Shown here in pieces: positions 36,557-46,028 of a stretch of 64,000 nucleotides of DNA. The DNA comes from Salinicola halophilus (lineage in GTDB: Bacteria; Pseudomonadota; Gammaproteobacteria; Pseudomonadales; Halomonadaceae). A program made the position numbers and the translations under genes. The notes under the pieces were generated by a model that was not told the DNA's origin, made no database searches, and saw nothing but the letters and a program-made list of their open reading frames with translations. Location of the stretch: the NCBI RefSeq assembly GCF_003206155.1, contig NZ_PZJV01000002.1, forward strand, positions 1-64,000, written 5' to 3'. Each line of letters begins with the position of its first letter. Within the stretch, counting starts at the first letter, position 1.

Positions 36557-36877
36557 ATGGGGAAATGGGTCATTCTGGTTCTGGCCGTCATGCTGGGATT
36601 GATGCAGTACCGACTCTGGGTCGGTGAAGGCGGCGTTCGCGAATACAACGACATTCAAGCGCGGGCCGACACGCTGGAGGGCGCCACCGACACGCTCAAG
36701 GCGCGTAACGATCGCCTCGCCGCGGAGGTCGTGGACCTCAAGACGGGACTCGACGCGATCGAGGAGCGCGCCCGCAGCGATCTCGGCATGGTGCGTCAGG
36801 ACGAGCAGTTCTACTGGGTGCCGGGTGTCGACACCGGCGCCGGCCCCGCAGCGCAGACGGGGGTGATCCAGCCATGA
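36557..36877 (+). CDS. ftsB: Cell division protein FtsB
   Basis: This 106-residue bitopic protein has a 4-residue cytoplasmic start, a membrane helix at about 5-20, a periplasmic coiled coil (REYNDIQARADTLEGATDTL onward) and the conserved ERARSDLGMVRQDEQFYW segment. It forms the FtsQLB divisome complex with FtsL and FtsQ. A 3' extension of about 15 residues is variable. It shares a 4-bp overlap with ispD, the usual gammaproteobacterial ftsB-ispD pairing. Confidence 0.95.
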   Translation: MGKWVILVLAVMLGLMQYRLWVGEGGVREYNDIQARADTLEGATDTLKARNDRLAAEVVDLKTGLDAIEERARSDLGMVRQDEQFYWVPGVDTGAGPAAQTGVIQP

Positions 36878-37611
36878 CGCTCTGGTTGATCGTACCCGCC
36901 GCCGGTCGCGGCACGCGCATGCAGGCCGACCGCCCCAAGCAGTATCTCTCCCTCGAGGGGCGCAGCGTGCTCGCTCGCACCCTCGAGCGCCTGCATCTGG
37001 CCTTCCCCGAGGCGGTGCTGCGACTCTGTCTCGACCCCGAAGACGTCCATTTCGACCCCGACGAGGTGCCGTTCGCGCGCTGGCAGCGCGTGGACGGCGG
37101 CGGCGAGCGGGCCGATAGCGTCCGCCGCGGCCTCACCTCGCTGGCCGAAGAGGCCGCCGACGATGACTGGGTGCTGGTGCACGACGCCGCCCGTCCCTGC
37201 GTACCGCTGGCCGATCTGACGGCGCTGCGCGAGGCGCTGGAGGACGAGGCGATCGGTGCGCTGCTCGCCGCCCCTGCCGCCGATACCATGAAGCGCGCCG
37301 ATGCCCGGGGCCGCGTCAGCCATACCGAACCCCGCGACGGACTCTGGCACGCTTTGACGCCGCAGGCGTTTCGCTTCGACCTGCTGCGTCAGGCGCTGGA
37401 TGCCGCCCTCGCCACCGGGGCGAGCATCACCGACGAGGCGTCGGCGATCGAGGCGATGGGGCTGGCGCCCCGGCTGATTCACGGCAGTCGCGACAATCTC
37501 AAGATCACCCGCCCGGAAGATCTCGCCATGGCGTCGCGCATTCTCACGCTGCAGCGCGCCGGTATCGACATCGCCAACGACACCCCCAGCGATCAGGAGA
37601 TCGAAGCATGA
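36874..37611 (+). CDS. ispD: 2-C-methyl-D-erythritol 4-phosphate cytidylyltransferase IspD
   Basis: This 245-residue MEP-pathway enzyme couples CTP to methylerythritol phosphate. The nucleotide-binding start [18 protein letters not shown], the central [15 protein letters not shown] block and the [12 protein letters not shown] motif are all present. The ATG overlaps the ftsB stop (ATGA), and its own stop overlaps ispF by 4 bp. Together with ispF it makes an isoprenoid-precursor pair. Confidence 0.97.
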   Translation: MTLWLIVPAAGRGTRMQADRPKQYLSLEGRSVLARTLERLHLAFPEAVLRLCLDPEDVHFDPDEVPFARWQRVDGGGERADSVRRGLTSLAEEAADDDWVLVHDAARPCVPLADLTALREALEDEAIGALLAAPAADTMKRADARGRVSHTEPRDGLWHALTPQAFRFDLLRQALDAALATGASITDEASAIEAMGLAPRLIHGSRDNLKITRPEDLAMASRILTLQRAGIDIANDTPSDQEIEA

Positions 37612-38093
37612 CACTGCGCATCGGCCACGGATTCGACGTCCACCGCTTCGGCGAGGGCGACCATCTGATGATCGGCGGCGTGCGGCTGCCGTTCGAGCGC
37701 GGCTTCGTCGCCCACTCGGATGGCGATGTCCTGCTCCACGCGGTGAGCGATGCGCTGCTCGGCGCCTGCGCACTGGGCGACATCGGTCGTCACTTCCCGG
37801 ATACCGATCCCGCCTGGAAGGGCGCCGACAGTCGGGCACTGCTGCGCCATGTCGTCTCGCTGATCCAGGCCGAGGGCTTTCGCGTCGGCAATCTCGACGC
37901 GACGATCCTCGCTCAGGCCCCGCACATGGCGGAGTGGATCGCGCCGATGCGCGAGACGCTCGCCGCCGATCTCGCGGTCGGTCCCGGCGCTGTCAACGTC
38001 AAGGCGACGACCACCGAGCGCCTCGGTTTTACCGGCCGCGGCGAGGGCATCGCCGCCGAAGCGGTCGTGCTGCTGACCGCGGCGGACGCGTGA
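37608..38093 (+). CDS. ispF: 2-C-methyl-D-erythritol 2,4-cyclodiphosphate synthase IspF
   Basis: This 161-residue trimeric enzyme has the zinc-binding GHGFDVHRF, the [17 protein letters not shown] motif and the C-terminal [16 protein letters not shown] loop. It cyclises the IspE product in the MEP pathway. The ATG overlaps the ispD stop by 4 bp, and the stop TGA is shared with the GTG start of truD (GTGA). Confidence 0.97.
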   Translation: MTLRIGHGFDVHRFGEGDHLMIGGVRLPFERGFVAHSDGDVLLHAVSDALLGACALGDIGRHFPDTDPAWKGADSRALLRHVVSLIQAEGFRVGNLDATILAQAPHMAEWIAPMRETLAADLAVGPGAVNVKATTTERLGFTGRGEGIAAEAVVLLTAADA

Positions 38094-39139
38094 GTCCGTC
38101 TGAGCGAGCGTGGCCGCCGCAGTGGGCCCACGTCGAAGGCGAGCCCACGCTTGCCGGCCACTATCGTCAGCGCCCCGAGGAGTTCGTGGTCGACGAGGAG
38201 CTGGGATTTGCACCGGAAGGCGAGGGCGAGCATCTCTGGGTATGGGTCGAGAAGCGCGGCGTGACGACGCCGGATCTGGCGCGACTGCTCGCCAAGCGCG
38301 CCGAGATCGCGGTACGTGACGTGGGTTTCAGCGGGCTCAAGGATCGCGACGGCGTCACTCGTCAGTGGCTGTCGCTGGCGCTGCCCGGTCGCGAGCTGGC
38401 TGCCGGCTGGGACGCCGGGCTTGCCGAACGCGGCGTTCGCGTGCTCGAGGCGTGTCGCCATCCGCGCAAGTTGAAGCGGGGCGTCCATCGCGCCAATCGA
38501 TTCCGCCTGCGGCTGCGGGGCGAGGCGGTCGCCGAGCCGGCGACATTCGAGCGCTGGCAGCGTCGAGTCCATGAGGGCCTGCCCAACTACTTCGGGCCGC
38601 AGCGATTCGGCCCGGACGGACGCAACCTGCAGCGCGCCGAGGCGCTGTTCGCCCGCGGCTGGCGCAAGCGCGACGATCCCCAGGGGCTGTTGCTGTCGAC
38701 CGCACGAAGCTATCTGTTCAACCAGATGCTGTCGGCGCGGGTCGCTGACGGCAGCTGGTGCCGTGGCCTGGCCGGCGATGTCTTCAATCTCGACGGCACC
38801 CAGAGCCGCTTCGCCGGCGAGACGCTGGATGCCGAACTCGAGGCGCGGCTCGCAAGCGGGGACATTCATCCCACCGGGGCGCTCTGGGGCAAGGGCGAGC
38901 TCGAGAGTGCGGCAGCGGTCGCCGAGCGCGAGACGCGCATCGTCGACGCGCATCCCGTGCTTCGCGACGGGCTGGAGGCCGCTGGAGCGCGTCAGGCGAG
39001 GCGACCGCTGCGCGTTCGGATCGCCAAGCCCCACTGGGAGACGATGGACGAGGGGGTCGAGGTGACGTTTGCGCTGCCGCGAGGTGCCTTCGCGACGGCA
39101 CTGCTGCGCGAGCTGTTCACCCACGCCAGTCTGACCTAG
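38090..39139 (+). CDS. truD: tRNA pseudouridine(13) synthase TruD
   Basis: This 349-residue pseudouridine synthase has the same length as E. coli TruD. The catalytic aspartate lies in [15 protein letters not shown], and [21 protein letters not shown] and [10 protein letters not shown] blocks match the family. The start is GTG overlapping the ispF stop. It modifies U13 of tRNA-Glu. The ispF-truD-surE order is widespread in gammaproteobacteria. Confidence 0.96.
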   Translation: MSPSERAWPPQWAHVEGEPTLAGHYRQRPEEFVVDEELGFAPEGEGEHLWVWVEKRGVTTPDLARLLAKRAEIAVRDVGFSGLKDRDGVTRQWLSLALPGRELAAGWDAGLAERGVRVLEACRHPRKLKRGVHRANRFRLRLRGEAVAEPATFERWQRRVHEGLPNYFGPQRFGPDGRNLQRAEALFARGWRKRDDPQGLLLSTARSYLFNQMLSARVADGSWCRGLAGDVFNLDGTQSRFAGETLDAELEARLASGDIHPTGALWGKGELESAAAVAERETRIVDAHPVLRDGLEAAGARQARRPLRVRIAKPHWETMDEGVEVTFALPRGAFATALLRELFTHASLT

Positions 39140-39210
39140 GGCCCGGTACCCGAGACACGGCGTCGCGCCCGGGCCAGACCGACAAGCCAAGATCGATCAG
39201 GAGCGAGATG

Positions 39211-39963
39211 ATGCGAAGAGTGCTGCTATCCAACGACGACGGTGTTCATGCACCGGGACTCAAGGCCCTCTCGGAGGCGCTCGAACCCCACGCGCGACTT
39301 CGTGTCGTCGCCCCCGACCGCGATATGAGCGGGGCGAGCAACTCGCTGACGTTGACCCGTCCGCTGGCGCTGACGCCGGTGGACGGGGGGTTCTACAGCG
39401 TCGACGGCACGCCGGCCGACTGCGTCTATCTCGGCGTCAACGGGGTGTGGGAGGAGAAGCCCGATCTGGTCATCTCCGGGATCAACCATGGCGGCAACCT
39501 GGGTGACGACGTGCTCTATTCCGGGACGGTCGCCGCGGCGATGGAGGGGCGCAACCTGGGCATGGCGGCAATCGCCATGTCGCTCTGCGGCCAGCGCCAC
39601 TTCGAGACTGCCGGGAAGGTGGCGGCAAGCCTGGTGGGGGCGGCGGCCAACCTCTCGCTGCCACCGCGCAGCCTGCTCAACGTCAATGTGCCCGACCTGC
39701 CGTGGAGCGAGATTCGCGGCTTTCGGGTCACGCGGCTCGGCTATCGCGGTCCGGCCAGTCAGCCGATCCACATGCGCGATCCACGCGGGCGTGACCGCTA
39801 CTGGATCGCCGCGGTCTCGGAAAACGCCGACGATGGTCCCGACACCGACTTCGCCGCCATCGAGGGTGGGTTCGTGTCGATCACGCCGCTGCAGACGGAC
39901 CTGACGCGTCATCAGGCGCTCGACGCCGTACAGGGTTGGCTGGATGGATTGTCACACGCCTGA
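39211..39963 (+). CDS. surE: 5'/3'-nucleotidase SurE
   Basis: This 250-residue metal-dependent nucleotidase has the N-terminal [12 protein letters not shown], the central [13 protein letters not shown] and the [25 protein letters not shown] active-site blocks. It removes phosphate from nucleoside monophosphates and helps stationary-phase survival. Two adjacent ATGs follow AGGAG; the second (39211) has the better 7-nt spacing. It overlaps pcm by 20 bp. Confidence 0.96.
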   Translation: MRRVLLSNDDGVHAPGLKALSEALEPHARLRVVAPDRDMSGASNSLTLTRPLALTPVDGGFYSVDGTPADCVYLGVNGVWEEKPDLVISGINHGGNLGDDVLYSGTVAAAMEGRNLGMAAIAMSLCGQRHFETAGKVAASLVGAAANLSLPPRSLLNVNVPDLPWSEIRGFRVTRLGYRGPASQPIHMRDPRGRDRYWIAAVSENADDGPDTDFAAIEGGFVSITPLQTDLTRHQALDAVQGWLDGLSHA

Positions 39964-40618
39964 AGAGCTCAGCGGCGTCGGCATGACGTCGCAACGAACC
40001 CGTAATCGCATGGTCGAACGCCTGGCAGCGGCCGGGGTTCGGCATCCGGGCGTGCTCGAGACGATGGCGACCACGCCGCGACATCTGTTCCTCGACGAGG
40101 CGTTGGCGCACCGGGCCTACGAGGATACGTCGCTGCCGCTGGGGCTCGGGCAGACGCTCTCGCAGCCGTGGATCGTGGCGCGCATGAGCGAGCTGGTGGC
40201 GCTGGCCGAGCCCCAGCGGGTGCTGGAGATCGGCACCGGGTCGGGGTATCAGACACTGATTCTCTCGCGCCTGGTGGCACGAGTCTGGAGCGTCGAACGC
40301 ATCGCGGCACTCAAGGATCGCGCCGAGCAGCGCTTGACGCGCCTCGGTGCCGACAACGTCTGCCTTCGGCATGCCGACGGCGGGCTCGGCTGGCCGCAGG
40401 CGGCGCCGTTCGATCTCATTTTACTCACAGCGTGCGCCGGTCAACTGCCGGCGGCGCTCTTGTCACAGCTGCGCGACAACGGCGTACTGATCGCGCCGCT
40501 CGAAGACGAGCGGGGGCGACAGTGGCTCACACGAGTGCGTCGGCGTGGCCAGGTGTACGATCATCAGCGGCTCGAAGAGGTCAGATTCGTGCCGCTCCTG
40601 GAAGGAGTGATTCGTTGA
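39944..40618 (+). CDS. pcm: Protein-L-isoaspartate O-methyltransferase
   Basis: This 224-residue SAM-dependent repair enzyme has the [13 protein letters not shown] loop and the preceding [13 protein letters not shown] block; [12 protein letters not shown] is also typical. It methylates damaged isoaspartyl residues. Its ATG lies within the surE end, and its stop overlaps the TTG start of the next gene, so surE-pcm-DUF368 are tightly coupled. Confidence 0.95.
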   Translation: MDCHTPEELSGVGMTSQRTRNRMVERLAAAGVRHPGVLETMATTPRHLFLDEALAHRAYEDTSLPLGLGQTLSQPWIVARMSELVALAEPQRVLEIGTGSGYQTLILSRLVARVWSVERIAALKDRAEQRLTRLGADNVCLRHADGGLGWPQAAPFDLILLTACAGQLPAALLSQLRDNGVLIAPLEDERGRQWLTRVRRRGQVYDHQRLEEVRFVPLLEGVIR

Positions 40619-41529
40619 AGCGTGTCTTGACGACGGTTTTCAAAGGCATGGGAATGGGCGCGGCGGATGCCGTACCGGGGGTCTCCGGCGGCACCATTGC
40701 CCTGATCGTGGGTATCTATCAGGAGTTGATCGAGACGATCAAACGCTTTGGCCCCCACGCTGTCACGGTGTGGCGTCGAGAGGGTGTCGGGGCGGCGATC
40801 GCCTACCTCAACCTCGGGTTCCTGGCTCCGCTGGTGCTGGGCATCCTGATCAGTCTGGTCACCGTGGCGCACTTGGTCACCTGGCTGATGCAGCGCCACG
40901 AGCTGCTGCTCAACGCTTTCTTCTTCGGTCTCGTGCTCGCCTCCGTCTGGGCGGTCTGGCGCCAAGTCGGACACTGGCGTTGGCGCTATCTGTCGCCGGT
41001 GCTGCTGGGAGCTATGGTGGCGATCTACCTGCCGACGCTACTGCCCGACATGAGCCAGGCCGGCAACGGGGTGCTCTTCCTCGCCGGTGCCATCGCCATC
41101 AGCGCCATGCTGATTCCGGGTGTCTCTGGGAGCTTCCTGCTACTGGTGATGGGGCTCTACGCCACGGTGATGAACGGTATCAAAAGTGCCGATGTCACTC
41201 TGATTGCCGTGTTCGGCGCCGGCTGCGCGGTCGGGCTCTTCACCTTCTCGCGGCTGCTTTCGTGGCTGCTGCGTCATCATCACGGCGTTACCCTGATGTC
41301 CATCGCCGGGTTTATTCTCGGCTCGCTGCCGCAGCTCTGGCCCTGGCGGCAACTCGCCAGTTACCGTATGGATGCGGATGGCGCGGCGGTGCCGCTGGCG
41401 TATCAGTATCATTCGCCGTGGGACTACACGGCGTATACCGGCGAGGCCTCGCACTGGCTGCTGGCGACCTGTCTGATCGGGCTCGGGATCGCCCTCGTGG
41501 CATGGCTCGGCGAACGCAAGCCTGGGTGA
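40615..41529 (+). CDS. DUF368 polyprenyl-phosphate transporter
   Basis: This 304-residue polytopic membrane protein begins GMGMGAADAVPGVSGGTIAL and has a second, inverted ISAMLIPGVSGSFLLL motif. The paired PGVSG signatures are diagnostic for the DUF368 family. Family members were recently shown to recycle undecaprenyl phosphate across the inner membrane. The start is TTG, overlapping the pcm stop, 7 nt after AAGGAG. Its position just before the cell-wall gene nlpD fits an envelope role. Confidence 0.92.
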   Translation: MKRVLTTVFKGMGMGAADAVPGVSGGTIALIVGIYQELIETIKRFGPHAVTVWRREGVGAAIAYLNLGFLAPLVLGILISLVTVAHLVTWLMQRHELLLNAFFFGLVLASVWAVWRQVGHWRWRYLSPVLLGAMVAIYLPTLLPDMSQAGNGVLFLAGAIAISAMLIPGVSGSFLLLVMGLYATVMNGIKSADVTLIAVFGAGCAVGLFTFSRLLSWLLRHHHGVTLMSIAGFILGSLPQLWPWRQLASYRMDADGAAVPLAYQYHSPWDYTAYTGEASHWLLATCLIGLGIALVAWLGERKPG

Positions 41530-41599
41530 AAGCGAATCGGTGAAAGGAAATCGAAGCGGCGTGGGACGGCGCTTCTTCATCACGAAAAGGAAACTTCTC

Positions 41600-42784
41600 A
41601 TGAACAAGCGTCGTACCGCGCTGCTGCTCTCGCTGCTACCCGTGGCGGCCATGGGGCTGAACGCCTGCACCACGTCGAGCGGCCGCCCGCAGGTGCAGGA
41701 TCTCTCGGTGAGTCGCAGCAGTCAGGCGAGTCAGACCTATACCGTCAAGAGCGGCGATACCATTTACGGCATCGCTTGGCAGAATCGGGTCGACTTTCGC
41801 GATCTGGCGCAGATGAATGCCATTTCACCCCCCTACCGTCTGGAGCCGGGCCAGCAGCTCCGGCTGCGCTCGGGCGCAGAGCTCACAAGTCAGCCCCAGG
41901 TCGCCAGCAACACGAATGCCGCGGCGACGGCGACGCCCCTTGGGGGCGGCGGCGGTAGTAATAGCAGCGGTAGCGCCGGCAGCGACAATCCCTCCTGGCT
42001 ACTGCCCTCCGCCGGTGGTTCGGCAGCGGCCGGTGCTTCAGCGGCGGGCGCCTCGGCAAGTGCGGGTCAGAGCGGTGGCGGTTCGCAACCCGCCGCGGGG
42101 GGGGCGACTTTGCCGGGTTCCAGCACAACTGCCGGCTCGGCGCCAGCGGGCGGCGCAGGCTCGAGCGACGTGGCCTCGCGTGACGAGCGCGCGCCGTCTT
42201 CGCCGTCCGCGTCCGAGCCGGCCCCCGCCGCGGCGCAGGCCGAAACACCCAGTACACCGGCCGCCGGCGCTGACACGGGATCGTCATCGTCGTCTGCTTC
42301 CATGGCCAATACCGATACCCGCACTGCCGCCGGCAACGATGCGGGGACGGAGGTGGCGGGCGAGCCCAGCGGTGCGCCGGATCGATCCGATCGAACCTAC
42401 AAACCGGTGGACAACGTGCCCTGGCAGTGGCCGGTCGCGGGGCGTGTCGTCAGCAACTTCGACGACCAGACCAGCATCACGCCCGGCATTGATATTGCCG
42501 GTCAAAAGGGGCAACCTGTGAAAGCGGCAGGGCCAGGGATTGTGGTATATGCCGGCGACGGTGTGAGGGGGTATGGGAATCTCATCATCCTCAAGCACAA
42601 TGACCGTTTCTTGAGTGCCTACGCACATAACGACACGTTGAGAGTCCAGGAAAACGATGTCGTCGAGGCCGGAGAAACGATAGCTACCATGGGGCAGACG
42701 GATGCTGACCAGGTACAGCTACATTTCGAGGTGCGCGTCAACGGCCAGCCTCAAGATCCGCTGCAATATCTTCCCAAACGCTGA
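41600..42784 (+). CDS. nlpD: NlpD-type LysM/M23 lipoprotein, murein hydrolase activator
   Basis: This 394-residue outer-membrane lipoprotein has an LNAC lipobox, a LysM domain (about 47-92, YTVKSGDTIYGIAWQ) and a C-terminal M23 domain. Between them lies a very long low-complexity Gly/Ser/Ala/Pro linker of about 180 residues. The M23 site is degenerate (GIDIAG instead of HxGxD), as in NlpD proteins that activate amidases and do not cut peptidoglycan themselves. It lies directly upstream of rpoS; in relatives an rpoS promoter lies within nlpD. Confidence 0.93.
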   Translation: MNKRRTALLLSLLPVAAMGLNACTTSSGRPQVQDLSVSRSSQASQTYTVKSGDTIYGIAWQNRVDFRDLAQMNAISPPYRLEPGQQLRLRSGAELTSQPQVASNTNAAATATPLGGGGGSNSSGSAGSDNPSWLLPSAGGSAAAGASAAGASASAGQSGGGSQPAAGGATLPGSSTTAGSAPAGGAGSSDVASRDERAPSSPSASEPAPAAAQAETPSTPAAGADTGSSSSSASMANTDTRTAAGNDAGTEVAGEPSGAPDRSDRTYKPVDNVPWQWPVAGRVVSNFDDQTSITPGIDIAGQKGQPVKAAGPGIVVYAGDGVRGYGNLIILKHNDRFLSAYAHNDTLRVQENDVVEAGETIATMGQTDADQVQLHFEVRVNGQPQDPLQYLPKR

Positions 42785-42848
42785 ATCGCGAACCGCTGTG
42801 CGGTATCGACGATATCGCGAGTGTTCTTCGAACCACCGAATCTTCCAA

Positions 42849-42890
42849 CGTCGAGATCGATGCATTGTTGGCATCCATTCGATCTCGACG
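42849..42890. promoter_or_regulatory. 12-bp inverted repeat in the rpoS leader
   Basis: CGTCGAGATCGA (42849-42860) and its exact complement (42879-42890) flank an 18-nt loop, 64 bp after nlpD and 185 bp before rpoS. There is no T tract, so this is a leader hairpin or protein site more than a classical terminator. If rpoS is read from a promoter in nlpD, the hairpin will be in its mRNA. Confidence 0.6.
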
Positions 42891-43075
42891 GGCGTATCGT
42901 CTTCGAGTCAGACGCTGCGCTCGTCGAGCGATGGAAGTCGACGACGCCGTTCGGTGGCTCGGGCGCCCGCGAGTGACAGGGAAAGACTCAGAATAGGCAA
43001 GGAACGCACGGTCGTCGTGAGTCGCAGGTCGTCTCTCGACGCGGTACTCAGGAAGCCCAGTTAGGGGTAGTGGAG

Positions 43076-44050
43076 ATGAGCATGCTTGAACGGGATATTC
43101 AGGATGTTGAGCTCGAAGGTGAAGGTCGAACGCAGGCCGAAGCCGAAGACACGGATGGCAAGGATGGAGAGAGCGCCTTCGAAAAAGCGCTGAGCCGTGA
43201 GGAAAACAACTATCACCACAGCCTCGATGCGACGCAGATCTATCTCAACGAGATCGGGTTTTCCCCGCTGCTGACACCGCAGGAAGAAGTCCACTTCGGA
43301 CGTCTGGCGCAGGCCGGTGACCCGGCAGGTCGTCAGCGCATGATCGAGTCCAACCTGCGCCTGGTGGTCAAGATCTCCCGACGCTATCTCAATCGCGGTC
43401 TGTCGCTGCTCGATCTCATCGAAGAGGGCAACCTGGGTCTGATCCGCGCCGTCGAGAAATTCGATCCGGAGCGTGGCTTTCGTTTCTCCACTTACGCGAC
43501 CTGGTGGATTCGTCAGACCATCGAACGGGCGCTGATGAATCAGACGCGCACGATTCGCCTGCCGATTCACGTCGTCAAAGAGCTCAACATCTATCTGCGT
43601 GCCGCACGCGAGCTGACGCAGAAGCTCGACCACGAGGCAACGGCGGAAGAGATCGCAGAGCATCTCGACAAGCCGGTGGCCACGGTCAAGAAGATGCTCG
43701 GCTTGAATGAGCGTGTCTCCTCGGTGGACTACCCCATGGGCACCGAAAGCGACAAACCGCTGATCGATACGCTCGCCGACGAGAACGAGGACGGTCCGGA
43801 GTCCAATCTGGTCGATGACGATGTCAAGACGCATGTCGACGAGTGGCTGGCCGAGCTCAGCGAAAAGCAGCGCGAAGTCGTCGTGCGCCGTTTCGGCCTG
43901 CGCGGACATGAAGCCGCGACGCTCGAGGAGGTCGGTGAAGAGATCGGCCTGACGCGCGAACGGGTGCGTCAGATCCAGGTCGAGGCGCTGAAGAAGCTGC
44001 GGCGGATGCTCGAAAAGCAGGGGCTTTCGATGGATTCGATCTTCGAGTGA
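43076..44050 (+). CDS. rpoS: RNA polymerase sigma factor RpoS
   Basis: This 324-residue sigma-70 family factor for stationary phase and general stress has an acidic region 1.1 and region 1.2 ([16 protein letters not shown]). Region 2 contains [46 protein letters not shown]; region 3 and region 4 ([30 protein letters not shown]) follow. The length is close to E. coli RpoS (330). ATG 43076 was chosen; a GTG 6 nt earlier is also in frame. A strong terminator hairpin follows. Confidence 0.97.
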   Translation: MSMLERDIQDVELEGEGRTQAEAEDTDGKDGESAFEKALSREENNYHHSLDATQIYLNEIGFSPLLTPQEEVHFGRLAQAGDPAGRQRMIESNLRLVVKISRRYLNRGLSLLDLIEEGNLGLIRAVEKFDPERGFRFSTYATWWIRQTIERALMNQTRTIRLPIHVVKELNIYLRAARELTQKLDHEATAEEIAEHLDKPVATVKKMLGLNERVSSVDYPMGTESDKPLIDTLADENEDGPESNLVDDDVKTHVDEWLAELSEKQREVVVRRFGLRGHEAATLEEVGEEIGLTRERVRQIQVEALKKLRRMLEKQGLSMDSIFE

Positions 44051-44356
44051 ACTGCTGAAAAGAGACGCGATGCCGCCGCTGGGCCAATGCGCAAAAGCGC
44101 GGCATCACGGTGTTCGGCTATTGATCGAACCGCTTACATGCGGCATTGTATGTAAACTCCAGGCCGAGGTGCTGACCCAAGCGTCAGCGCCTCGGCCGCT
44201 TGTCGAGCGGCCAACGTCGGCGCCCCTGTCGGCAATGCCAGCCGCCCTGAATCAGTCATTATCGGGTGTCTAGGTCACATCAGAAACGCGGCGATGGTCA
44301 GGTCAACCAGTCGATCGGTCTCTGTCACCTGACGCTCTACGATAGGAATCGTCCCG
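44051..44356. other. Intergenic region between rpoS and tolC
   Basis: This 306-bp gap holds the rpoS terminator (44162-44197) and about 160 bp of tolC leader. No gene is supported. Confidence 0.6.
44162..44197 (+). terminator. Terminator after rpoS
   Basis: A 15-bp stem (GGCCGAGGTGCTGAC paired with its complement, one G-T pair) has a 6-nt loop and a GCTTGT tail. It is strong in stem, weak in T tract. Confidence 0.7.
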
Positions 44357-45895
44357 ATGTCGCCTCATGTTCCGTCGCGCTTGCCTTTGCGATACGCCAT
44401 CTCGCTGCTCGTCGCGGCGTCGTTCGTCCCTACCGTGCAGGCGGCGGACCTGCTCGCCATCTCTCAGGATGCGCTCAATCACTCGGCGAGTCTGAACTCG
44501 TCACGCTCCACGTTTCGCAGCACCGAGGCGGCGCAAGGCGTCGCGCGCGGTGCACTGCTGCCGCAGATCAGCGCTACCGGAAGCGTCTATCACACGCGCA
44601 CGATAGAGAGCCAGGAGTACGATACCGGCGACGCCGATTTCGGTTCCGACACCGATACCGAGACGGAAGCCGGTGCCGGCAACGGGACCCAGGTCGGCGG
44701 CGGCGCTGCGGTTGGCGCGGGCGGAGCGGGCGGTCTTGGCGGCGGCTCGGACGACAACTACAACGGCGGCAGTCTCGGCGTGAGCGTAAGCCAGGCGCTG
44801 TTCGACGCCACCAACTGGTATCAGTACGAGCAGAGCAAGCAGCAGGTCGGCCAGCAGGCACTGCAGTTGGAAATCGATCAGCAGCAGCTTCTCTACGATG
44901 TCTCCTCGGCATACTTCGAGATTCTGCGGGCGAGCGAAGTACTCGAGGCGCGCCAGGCACAGGAGAAGGCGATCGCACGTCAGCAGGAGCAGGCCCAGGA
45001 GCAGTTCAACGTGGGCATCGTGGCGATTACCGACGTCAACGAAGCCCAGGCGGCCTTCGACTCCGCCCGTGCCCAGCGCATCGCTGCCAAGAACGAACTG
45101 CAGGTGAGCTTCGAAGCGTTGGAGCGTTTGACCGGCCAGCAGTACGACAGTATCGAGGGTCTCGCCGACGATCTGCCGATCGAGCCGCCGATGCCCGCCA
45201 GCCGGACCGAATGGGTCGATCTCGCCATGGAGAGCAGCCCGTCGATTCAGTTTGCGCAGCAGGCGGTCGAGCTTTCGCGAACCGACGTCGATATCGCCCG
45301 GGCCGGGTATCTGCCGACGCTCAGCGCCTACGGCGACTACACCTATTCGAACAACGACCAGGAACAGCTGCGCGGTCACAATGAAGGCGTCGAGTTCGGC
45401 GTGCAGGCCAACCTGCCGATCTATACGGGGGGCTCGACCAGCGCCTCGGTCAGGCAGAACACCTACGCGCTGGAAGCGACGCAGTACGACTTCGAGGATC
45501 AGCGTCGTTTCACCACGCAGCAGGTTCGCTCGCTCTACACCCAGGTCGCCAACGATGTCGAGACCGTGCAGGCGCAGCGCGAGGCGATCGTGTCCAACCG
45601 TAGCGCTCTGGAAGCGACACGCGCCGGTTACGAAGTGGGGACGCGTAACATCGTCGACGTACTCGATGCCGAGCAATCCCTCTATGAGGCGATTTCCGAC
45701 TATGCCGACGCCCGCTACACCTATGTGACCGACCTTCTCGAGCTTCGTCAGCAGGCCGGTACGCTCAACCTCGACGTGCTGCGTTCGGTCAACGAGTGGC
45801 TGCGCGACGAGGAAAGCGTCGAACTCGACATGCCCGACGAAGGCATGTCGGCCATCGACGATATTGGCGAGCGTCCGACCCCGCCGACGCTCTGA
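44357..45895 (+). CDS. tolC: TolC-family outer-membrane channel with a Gly/Asp-rich loop
   Basis: This 512-residue channel has a signal peptide ending VQAA, two efflux repeats with the typical alternating coiled-coil helices, and FNVGIVAITDVNEAQ and YEVGTRNIVDVLDAEQ repeat motifs. It looks like the general TolC of the cell. Residues 86-137 hold an insertion rich in Asp, Gly and Ala in a position where TolC has an extracellular strand loop. The C-terminal tail is acidic. A terminator lies 23 bp downstream. Confidence 0.93.
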   Translation: MSPHVPSRLPLRYAISLLVAASFVPTVQAADLLAISQDALNHSASLNSSRSTFRSTEAAQGVARGALLPQISATGSVYHTRTIESQEYDTGDADFGSDTDTETEAGAGNGTQVGGGAAVGAGGAGGLGGGSDDNYNGGSLGVSVSQALFDATNWYQYEQSKQQVGQQALQLEIDQQQLLYDVSSAYFEILRASEVLEARQAQEKAIARQQEQAQEQFNVGIVAITDVNEAQAAFDSARAQRIAAKNELQVSFEALERLTGQQYDSIEGLADDLPIEPPMPASRTEWVDLAMESSPSIQFAQQAVELSRTDVDIARAGYLPTLSAYGDYTYSNNDQEQLRGHNEGVEFGVQANLPIYTGGSTSASVRQNTYALEATQYDFEDQRRFTTQQVRSLYTQVANDVETVQAQREAIVSNRSALEATRAGYEVGTRNIVDVLDAEQSLYEAISDYADARYTYVTDLLELRQQAGTLNLDVLRSVNEWLRDEESVELDMPDEGMSAIDDIGERPTPPTL

Positions 45896-45917
45896 GCCTC
45901 GATCCCGCATTCGGCTG

Positions 45918-45944
45918 ACGCCGCTGCTTCGACAGCGGCGTTTT
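45918..45944 (+). terminator. Rho-independent terminator after tolC
   Basis: A 9-bp stem (ACGCCGCTG and its complement) with a 6-nt CTTCGA loop is followed by TTTT. Confidence 0.85.
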
Positions 45945-46028
45945 CGTGAGAGAGCGTCCCGCGTTTCCTGCGGCTGCTCGCCGTCGAAACGCGTTACCCT
46001 GTCGGCGTTCGCGTATTCAGGAGTTGTC

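Noticed and set aside
44070-44273. 67-codon frame between rpoS and tolC
   Set aside because: It spans the rpoS terminator hairpin and shows no ribosome site.
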